Shown here piece after piece: positions 6,175 to 10,479 of a DNA stretch of 10,479 nucleotides (positions within the stretch are counted from its first letter, which is position 1; each line of letters begins with the position of its first letter). Made by a program: the position numbers and the translations under genes. The notes beneath the pieces are model-generated. The model was not told where the DNA came from. It worked only from the letters and a program-made list of their open reading frames with translations, and did not search any database. The stretch spans positions 1 through 10,479 of the forward strand of contig CAMVHY010000025.1 in assembly GCA_947167415.1 (NCBI GenBank), in the 5' to 3' direction. This DNA comes from an uncultured Clostridia bacterium (GTDB taxonomy: Bacteria; Bacillota; Clostridia; Lachnospirales; CAMVHY01).

Positions 6175-6540
6175 ATGGAGCCGTGGAAAATATGGTTTTT
6201 ACTGTGGGCAATTTTGAGTATCATTGGAATAATATGTTTCGCAGTTACGAATCTTTGGATTCTCTTTGGAGTTTTTATATTCTCATTAATTGTATGTACG
6301 GTATTTTATGTAATCTGCAAAGGGATGTTGGATTTTTATGCGCACGTGGGGACAAATAACGATCGTTATAACATTTTAGATAATGCCAGCCAGCGAGAAA
6401 GTGATTTAAACAATTTACATGACTCCATTGAAACCAATTATAGCGACAAACCAGATAACCAAATAGTAGGAGAACAAATAATAATAGGAGAGCGAGATGA
6501 TAATGATAAATTCCTTGTGTACCATGAATCATATCATTAA
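6175..6540 (+). CDS. Small membrane protein with acidic cytoplasmic-type tail, function unknown
   Basis: A 121-residue protein that I cannot assign to a family. Two hydrophobic segments (about 5-24 and 27-48) form a helical hairpin with a very short turn. They are followed by a 70-residue hydrophilic, acidic tail (52-121) rich in Asp, Asn and Glu with few Lys/Arg. There is no signal peptidase site and no Cys-based lipobox. The start is ATG 6175, with GAGAGGTG at 6161-6168 and a 6-nt T spacer; an upstream in-frame start at 6148 lacks a ribosome site. The gene has its own promoter and a convergent terminator, so it is a one-gene unit. It lies exactly between two repeats of the TPK 3' end (6001-6094 and 6541-6636), which suggests it arrived or was shuffled as a cassette. 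Confidence 0.7.
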   Translation: MEPWKIWFLLWAILSIIGIICFAVTNLWILFGVFIFSLIVCTVFYVICKGMLDFYAHVGTNNDRYNILDNASQRESDLNNLHDSIETNYSDKPDNQIVGEQIIIGERDDNDKFLVYHESYH

Positions 6541-6636
6541 AAATTTCCGTCTTAATAAACGGATTTTTTTTTACACTAAAAAATAATGATTAAGGTTCCT
6601 TTCTTTACTGAAACAAAACTTTTTTTGTTTATAAAT
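6541..6636. repeat. Repeat copy B: 3' end of the intact thiamine pyrophosphokinase gene plus terminator
   Basis: This is the partner of 6001-6094. It contains the last 20 or so codons of the intact TPK gene, its stop (6576-6578) and the convergent terminator. The two copies are in direct orientation and enclose the membrane protein gene and its promoter, a unit of about 542 bp from 6095 to 6636. Confidence 0.8.
6546..6572. terminator. Convergent terminator between the membrane gene and TPK
   Basis: TCCGT (6546-6550) pairs with ACGGA (6559-6563) around an 8-nt loop, followed by nine T on the plus strand (6564-6572). On the minus strand the same stem is followed by AA and then a T run (from the A's at 6541), so it may work both ways. 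The stem is short, so efficiency is uncertain. Confidence 0.6.
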
Positions 6637-7184
6637 TCATTTGAAATGCCAAGCGGAAAAGTATTTGACAGAACAGCGTTTTTTAACTCATATTTTAAGT
6701 TTATTATGTCGACTCCATATGATTTATTTGTGTAAGAAAAAATTGATATGATACCGGTTTTGTTTTCGCCAAAAGAAATTTTTGTGTTGGTAATTGCTGT
6801 TATTAATTTTTTTTTATGATGTAAAAAAGCTCGAAATTTATTTTGTGAAAGATAAGCGAGCAATTGAATATTTGCAAGCGAATGATCAAAACGTTTTCCT
6901 AAAGCTCCATAGATATGAAAAATTTTGCAATTTGATTTTATGCCTATTTGTATTGCGGCATAAAGATCAGTAAAATCTTTTTGCGTGTCAAATTTTATTT
7001 TTTTTTGTTCGTTGCCGGGAATAGATTTGATTGAATCAAAATCTCCGAGCAAAATATTTGGTTTTACATTTATTTTTTTTAAATGATCATAGCCACCATC
7101 TGCAGCAATTATCAAATCCGATTTGTTACACGAAAAATTTTCGAATTCGCCTGCTCCAACTATTCTACAAATTTTTGAACTCAC
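6576..7184 (-). CDS. thiN: Thiamine pyrophosphokinase
   Basis: A 202-residue cytosolic enzyme, normal length, that transfers pyrophosphate from ATP to thiamine to give thiamine diphosphate. Diagnostic motifs appear in order: AADGGYDHL (27-35), GDFDSI (47-52), KDFTDLYAAI (69-78) and GALGKRFDHSLANI (93-106), then the C-terminal thiamine-binding half with GISNEF and VSVKKGTLIII. The start is GTG 7184, with GAGGAG at 7197-7202; the 12-nt gap is long. The gene runs opposite to pta, from a shared intergenic region (7185-7287) in which I could not identify its own promoter clearly. The last codons are duplicated at 6034-6094. Thiamine diphosphate serves pyruvate-oxidising enzymes, which fits the neighbouring acetate pathway, though that link is inferred. 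Confidence 0.93.
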   Translation of the reverse strand: MSSKICRIVGAGEFENFSCNKSDLIIAADGGYDHLKKINVKPNILLGDFDSIKSIPGNEQKKIKFDTQKDFTDLYAAIQIGIKSNCKIFHIYGALGKRFDHSLANIQLLAYLSQNKFRAFLHHKKKLITAITNTKISFGENKTGIISIFSYTNKSYGVDIINLKYELKNAVLSNTFPLGISNEFINKKSFVSVKKGTLIIIF

Positions 7185-7221
7185 GATAAATTTTTTCTCC
7201 TCTTGCGATAAAAAATTTTTT

Positions 7222-7250
7222 TTGATTATTAAACTTGCCTAATATATAAT
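7222..7250 (+). promoter_or_regulatory. Promoter of pta-ackA
   Basis: TTGATT (7222-7227) and TATAAT (7245-7250) are separated by 17 bp. Transcription would start near 7257, leaving a leader of about 30 nt that contains the GGGGGA ribosome site (7275-7280). Confidence 0.8.
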
Positions 7251-7287
7251 ACACGCGAACTAAAAAAATAATTTGGGGGATTTAAAA

Positions 7288-8280
7288 ATGAGTTTTTTGG
7301 ATTTGATAAAAAATAAAGCGAGAGAAAATAAAAAAAATATTGTTTTGCCAGAATCACATGAACCAAGAATTTTACAGGCAGCAGAAATAATTTTAAAAGA
7401 AAATATTGCTGATGTTACTTTGATTGGTGATAAAAAAAATATTTTGGAAAACGGTAGTTATGATTTATCGGGAGCAAAATTTATAAATCCGAATGATTAT
7501 GATAATTTGGATAATCTCGCAAATAAATTATATGAGTTGCGGAAAAATAAAGGCATGACGCTTGAGCAAGCTCATAATTTGTTATTAAATAATGATTTAT
7601 ATTTTGCGGTTATGTTAATAAAAGAAAATTTGGCTGACGGAATGGTAGCAGGCGCGATTAATTCGACTGCAAATGTTTTGAGACCGGCATTGCAAATTTT
7701 AAAAACAGCTAAAGATGCAAAACTTGTGTCGGGAATTTTTGTTATTATCTCGCAAAATAAAAATTTGGGACATAACGGAGCATTTGTTTTTGGAGATTGT
7801 GCTATAAATCAAAATCCAAATCCTGAAGAACTTGCAGAAATTGCAAAAAGCAGTGCCAAATCGTTTAAAAATTTATTAGGTGCAGAACCAATCGTTGCAA
7901 TGCTTTCGCATTCGACAAAAGGAAGTGCAAAGCATGCTGATGTTGATAAAGTTATTGAAGCAACGAATTTAATTAAAAATAATAACCCGGATTTTTTAAT
8001 CGATGGCGAATTGCAATTAGATGCGGCAGTTATAGATTCTGTTGCGAAAATAAAAGCAAAAGAAAGTCAAGTCGCAGGAAAAGCAAATGTTTTAATTTTC
8101 CCAGATTTAGATGCAGGAAATATTGGCTATAAAATCGCACAAAGATTTGGAAATGCAGAAGCTTACGGACCAATTACTCAAGGTCTTGCAAAACCAGTTA
8201 ATGATTTGTCGCGCGGATGCAGTGCGGAAGATATAGTCGGAGTTGTTGCGATCACTGCTGTTCAAGCACAAAATAATTAA
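7288..8280 (+). CDS. pta: Phosphate acetyltransferase
   Basis: A 330-residue single-domain enzyme, the usual short Pta without the extra N-terminal domains of enterobacterial forms. It converts acetyl-CoA and phosphate to acetyl phosphate and CoA. Signature stretches are NIVLPESHEPRILQAAEII (17-35), LADGMVAGAINSTANVLRPALQI, MLSHSTKGSAK (205-215), FPDLDAGNIGYKIAQRF (271-287) and GPITQGLAKPVNDLSRGCSAEDIV. The Ser-Arg of NDLSRG and the nearby Asp match residues implicated in CoA binding and catalysis in the Methanosarcina enzyme. The start is ATG 7288, with GGGGGA 7 nt upstream; an in-frame TTG at 7273 lies before that site and is rejected. ackA follows after 21 nt in the same transcript. Confidence 0.96.
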   Translation: MSFLDLIKNKARENKKNIVLPESHEPRILQAAEIILKENIADVTLIGDKKNILENGSYDLSGAKFINPNDYDNLDNLANKLYELRKNKGMTLEQAHNLLLNNDLYFAVMLIKENLADGMVAGAINSTANVLRPALQILKTAKDAKLVSGIFVIISQNKNLGHNGAFVFGDCAINQNPNPEELAEIAKSSAKSFKNLLGAEPIVAMLSHSTKGSAKHADVDKVIEATNLIKNNNPDFLIDGELQLDAAVIDSVAKIKAKESQVAGKANVLIFPDLDAGNIGYKIAQRFGNAEAYGPITQGLAKPVNDLSRGCSAEDIVGVVAITAVQAQNN

Positions 8281-8301
8281 TATATGAATCAGGAGGTTTT
8301 T

Positions 8302-9489
8302 ATGAAAATTCTTGTTTTAAATTGTGGAAGTTCGTCTTTGAAATATCAGTTGATAAATATGGAAAACGAGACGGTTATGGCAAAAGGTTTGTGCGAAAGA
8401 ATAGGAATTGAAAATTCGAGTTTTGAGCATAAAAATTTTGATGGACAAAAAATAAAAAAAGAAGCCGATATGAAAAATCATGAGGACGCCGTAAAAATAG
8501 TTATAAATAATTTGTTGGACGAAAATTTTGGGGTAATAAAAGATATAAGAGAAATCGACGCGGTCGGACATAGAGTTTTGCATGGCGGAAAATATTTTAG
8601 CGAGCCGGTTTTAATAGATCAAAAAGTAAAAGATGCGATTCAAGATTGTTTTATTCTTGGGCCATTGCATAATCCGAGTAATTTAATTGGAATTGAAACG
8701 TGTGAAAAATTAATGCCGAATATAAAACAAGTTGCTGTTTTTGACACGGCTTTTCATCAGACAATGCCAGAAAAGGCTTTTATTTATGCTTTGCCATATG
8801 AATATTATAAAGAAAATAATATTCGGCGTTATGGTTTTCACGGGACAAGTCATAAATTTGTTGCGATGCGCGTAAGCGAAATTTTAAAAAATAATAATTT
8901 AAAATTAATCACGTGTCATTTGGGGAATGGATCAAGTGTATGCGCAATAAAAAATAATAAATGCATTGATACTTCGATGGGATTAACACCGCTTGAAGGT
9001 TTGGCGATGGGAACACGTTGCGGAGATATTGATCCGGCGATTATAAAATTTTTGGCGCATCAGAAAAATCTTAATATAGACGAGATAGATGAGATATTAA
9101 ATAAAAAGTCTGGTGTGTTAGGAATTTCTCAGGTTTCGAGTGATTTTCGTGATATAGAAAAAGCAGCGCAAAATAATAATTATCAAGCAAAATTGGCGTT
9201 AGAAATTTTTTATTATAGATGTGCGAAATATATTGGAGCTTATGCGGCTGTTTTAAATGGTGTTGATGTAATTGCATTTACTGCAGGCTTGGGAGAAAAT
9301 AGTCCGGAAACAAGGGAAGCTATTTGTAATTATTTAAATTATTTGGGTGTGGAAGTTGATAAAGAAAAAAATAACTCGCGAGGAAAAGAAATCAAAATTT
9401 CTAATCCAAACTCGAAAGTAAAAGTTTTTGTTGTGCCAACGAACGAAGAATTAATGATAGCGCGGGAAACTTTGAATTTAATAAAATAG
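8302..9489 (+). CDS. ackA: Acetate kinase
   Basis: A 395-residue enzyme of the ASKHA fold, normal length, that makes ATP and acetate from acetyl phosphate and ADP and so completes the fermentative pathway started by Pta. Landmarks include N7 in [13 protein letters not shown]91 in [10 protein letters not shown]148 in [12 protein letters not shown]180 in [11 protein letters not shown], the LGNGSSV loop (208-214), R239 in [18 protein letters not shown] (326-334) and the C-terminal PTNEEL glutamates. These match the catalytic residues known for Methanosarcina acetate kinase. The start is ATG 8302, with AGGAGG (8291-8296) 5 nt upstream; the earlier in-frame ATG at 8284 precedes the ribosome site. 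A strong terminator follows at 9524. Confidence 0.97.
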   Translation: MKILVLNCGSSSLKYQLINMENETVMAKGLCERIGIENSSFEHKNFDGQKIKKEADMKNHEDAVKIVINNLLDENFGVIKDIREIDAVGHRVLHGGKYFSEPVLIDQKVKDAIQDCFILGPLHNPSNLIGIETCEKLMPNIKQVAVFDTAFHQTMPEKAFIYALPYEYYKENNIRRYGFHGTSHKFVAMRVSEILKNNNLKLITCHLGNGSSVCAIKNNKCIDTSMGLTPLEGLAMGTRCGDIDPAIIKFLAHQKNLNIDEIDEILNKKSGVLGISQVSSDFRDIEKAAQNNNYQAKLALEIFYYRCAKYIGAYAAVLNGVDVIAFTAGLGENSPETREAICNYLNYLGVEVDKEKNNSRGKEIKISNPNSKVKVFVVPTNEELMIARETLNLIK

Positions 9490-9523
9490 CTTAAGATAAA
9501 ATTTTTTTATCGCAAAAAAAAAG

Positions 9524-9553
9524 CTTTCAGATTTAACGGTCTGAAAGTTTTTT
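9524..9553 (+). terminator. Intrinsic terminator of pta-ackA
   Basis: CTTTCAGA (9524-9531) and TCTGAAAG (9540-9547) form a perfect 8-bp stem with an 8-nt loop, followed by six T (9548-9553). It begins 35 nt after the ackA stop. Confidence 0.92.
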
Positions 9554-9677
9554 ATGTTTAAAAATTAATTACCTGCTGCATAATTATTCTTTGCTTTTAA
9601 TTTTATATTCACAGATGATGTTAAATATTATGATTTGATTTTTATTTTTTTATCTCAAATTCTTATTACGATTTTAT

Positions 9678-9707
9678 TTGATTTACTATATATTGTTGTG
9701 TTATAAT
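9678..9707 (+). promoter_or_regulatory. Promoter of the right-edge gene
   Basis: TTGATT (9678-9683) and TATAAT (9702-9707) are separated by 18 bp, with TG at 9699-9700 giving an extended -10 (TGTTATAAT). Transcription would start near 9714. All elements are strong, so the gene is probably well expressed under the housekeeping sigma factor. Confidence 0.78.
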
Positions 9708-9716
9708 TAATTATAC

Positions 9717-9732
9717 TTAAACTTCGGTTTAA
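9717..9732 (+). promoter_or_regulatory. UUCG-capped hairpin at the 5' end of the leader
   Basis: TTAAAC and GTTTAA (9717-9722 and 9727-9732) form a perfect 6-bp stem closed by C(TTCG)G, an exceptionally stable RNA tetraloop. It lies about three bases after the predicted transcript start and 11 nt before the GGGAGGT ribosome site (9744-9750). There is no T run, so it is unlikely to be a terminator; 5' mRNA protection is the simplest reading. As DNA it is also a 16-bp palindrome and could bind a regulator. Confidence 0.55.
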
Positions 9733-9758
9733 AAGATAATTTTGGGAGGTGGGACAAA

Positions 9759-10479
9759 ATGCAAACTAAAAATAATGACAAAAAGGGAATTTGGTTTGAT
9801 AAAGAAAAATTTAAACATGTCCAAAACGAACTAATGAAAAACAAAAAAGTTGGTTCTGCGGCGTGTGTTGCGACGTTGACATATTATTTCAAAAATCATA
9901 GTTCGTTGAAATGGATAGAAAAAAATGATGAAATTAAAAGTTTTTGTTTTTATTTTCCTGCGATACTAAAAACACATTTGTATGATGAAAAAAATAAATG
10001 CTGGTTAGACAATCCTTTTGATGACAACAATTTCTGTAATGCGATGTTTGATTTATTAAATGAAGATAAAGACAATCTACCGAGAAATTGCGTTTTATTG
10101 CTTGAAGGTATTTGTTTTCTAGATATTTGTTCAAAGAAATTCCGTTCCATTTTATTGGAGCATCCAGTTATGGATAGTATTAAGTTGTTTTTTACAAACA
10201 AATGGAATCATATTCCAAAACCAAGCAATCAGTTTATGGATTTTTTAACTCAAAATATATCAGCAGATAATATTAAATATTATTTTACAAAATGTATTAA
10301 TCCGAGCTTGAAAAATAAACTCACACCAGAGCAGTTGTCATCACGAAATTGGATGTTTACGAAAGCAGTTGGTGAAGATGCGCCATTGAATATTGAAACT
10401 CAAAACAATTTTATCATATCCTATTTATCACTTTTTTTAGATAAAAATTTTAATTATCTATTCAAATGCGAAGAAAATG
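9759..10479 (+). CDS. Unrecognised protein, 3' end beyond the window
   Basis: An open frame of 240 codons that runs off the right edge without a stop. The start is ATG 9759, with GGGAGGT (9744-9750) 8 nt upstream, a strong promoter and a leader hairpin, so it is very likely a real gene. I do not recognise a family. The visible part has no signal peptide or transmembrane helix and a Lys/Asn-rich start. It has nine scattered cysteines (36, 63, 81, 93, 111, 119, 124, 179, 237) without a clear CxxC metal motif. Aromatic-rich, probably helical stretches such as FFTNKWNH and YYFTKC follow. This composition resembles a cytosolic alpha-helical protein, perhaps of a repeat or effector-like type, but nothing firmer can be said. 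Confidence 0.75.
   Translation, partial: MQTKNNDKKGIWFDKEKFKHVQNELMKNKKVGSAACVATLTYYFKNHSSLKWIEKNDEIKSFCFYFPAILKTHLYDEKNKCWLDNPFDDNNFCNAMFDLLNEDKDNLPRNCVLLLEGICFLDICSKKFRSILLEHPVMDSIKLFFTNKWNHIPKPSNQFMDFLTQNISADNIKYYFTKCINPSLKNKLTPEQLSSRNWMFTKAVGEDAPLNIETQNNFIISYLSLFLDKNFNYLFKCEEN

Noticed and set aside
6144..6359. Overlapping frames around the small membrane gene, one on each strand
   Set aside because: The ribosome site and promoter serve ATG 6175 in the other frame, and the two hydrophobic helices make sense only there.
9934..10201. Two minus-strand frames inside the right-edge gene
   Set aside because: Both are antisense to a plus-strand frame that is open over 240 codons with a good promoter and ribosome site.
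1..10479. CRISPR arrays, tRNA or rRNA genes, insertion sequences
   Set aside because: I found no regularly spaced repeats, tRNA-like cloverleaf, rRNA signature or transposase; the only sizeable repeat is the TPK tail duplication.

Overview
This AT-rich window, full of T and A tracts, reads as chromosome from a low-GC anaerobic Gram-positive-type bacterium (Bacillota, probably Clostridia-like; inferred, not proven). Supporting signs are strong Shine-Dalgarno sequences, near-consensus vegetative promoters, an oxygen-sensitive class III ribonucleotide reductase with its activase, and a pta-ackA acetate/ATP pathway. UGA is used as a stop.

Layout: (1) 1-57, a GC-rich stem-loop ending in a short T run, possibly the 3' end of a structured RNA from left of the window. 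(2) 65-2441, minus strand, a four-gene partner-switching operon: STAS antagonist, degenerate RsbW-like protein, intact RsbW-like kinase, and a response regulator fused to a PP2C phosphatase. It is driven by a perfect TTGACA-17-TATAAT promoter with a 5' leader hairpin. No sigma factor gene is adjacent, so the output of the switch is unknown. (3) 2685-5754, plus strand, nrdD-nrdG, divergent from (2), with a strong terminator after nrdG. (4) 5755-6636, a small two-helix membrane protein gene lying between imperfect direct repeats. Each repeat carries the last 20 or so codons and stop of the neighbouring thiamine pyrophosphokinase gene, plus a terminator-like stretch. (5) 6576-7184, minus strand, thiamine pyrophosphokinase. 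(6) 7288-9489, plus strand, pta-ackA with its own promoter and terminator. (7) 9759 to the right edge, an unrecognised gene with a strong promoter and a UUCG hairpin at the start of its leader.

How the genes fit together: NrdDG makes deoxynucleotides without oxygen and Pta-AckA turns acetyl-CoA into acetate and ATP, a fermentative lifestyle. ThiN supplies thiamine diphosphate, the cofactor of pyruvate-oxidising enzymes upstream of acetyl-CoA. The regulatory operon looks complete as a signalling chain: signal to REC-PP2C, dephosphorylation of the STAS protein, then release of a target from the kinase. The items most worth a second look are the doubled kinase layer with one decayed copy, the TPK 3'-end repeats around the membrane gene, the acidic insertion in the NrdD ATP-cone, and the recurrent inverted repeats at transcription starts.
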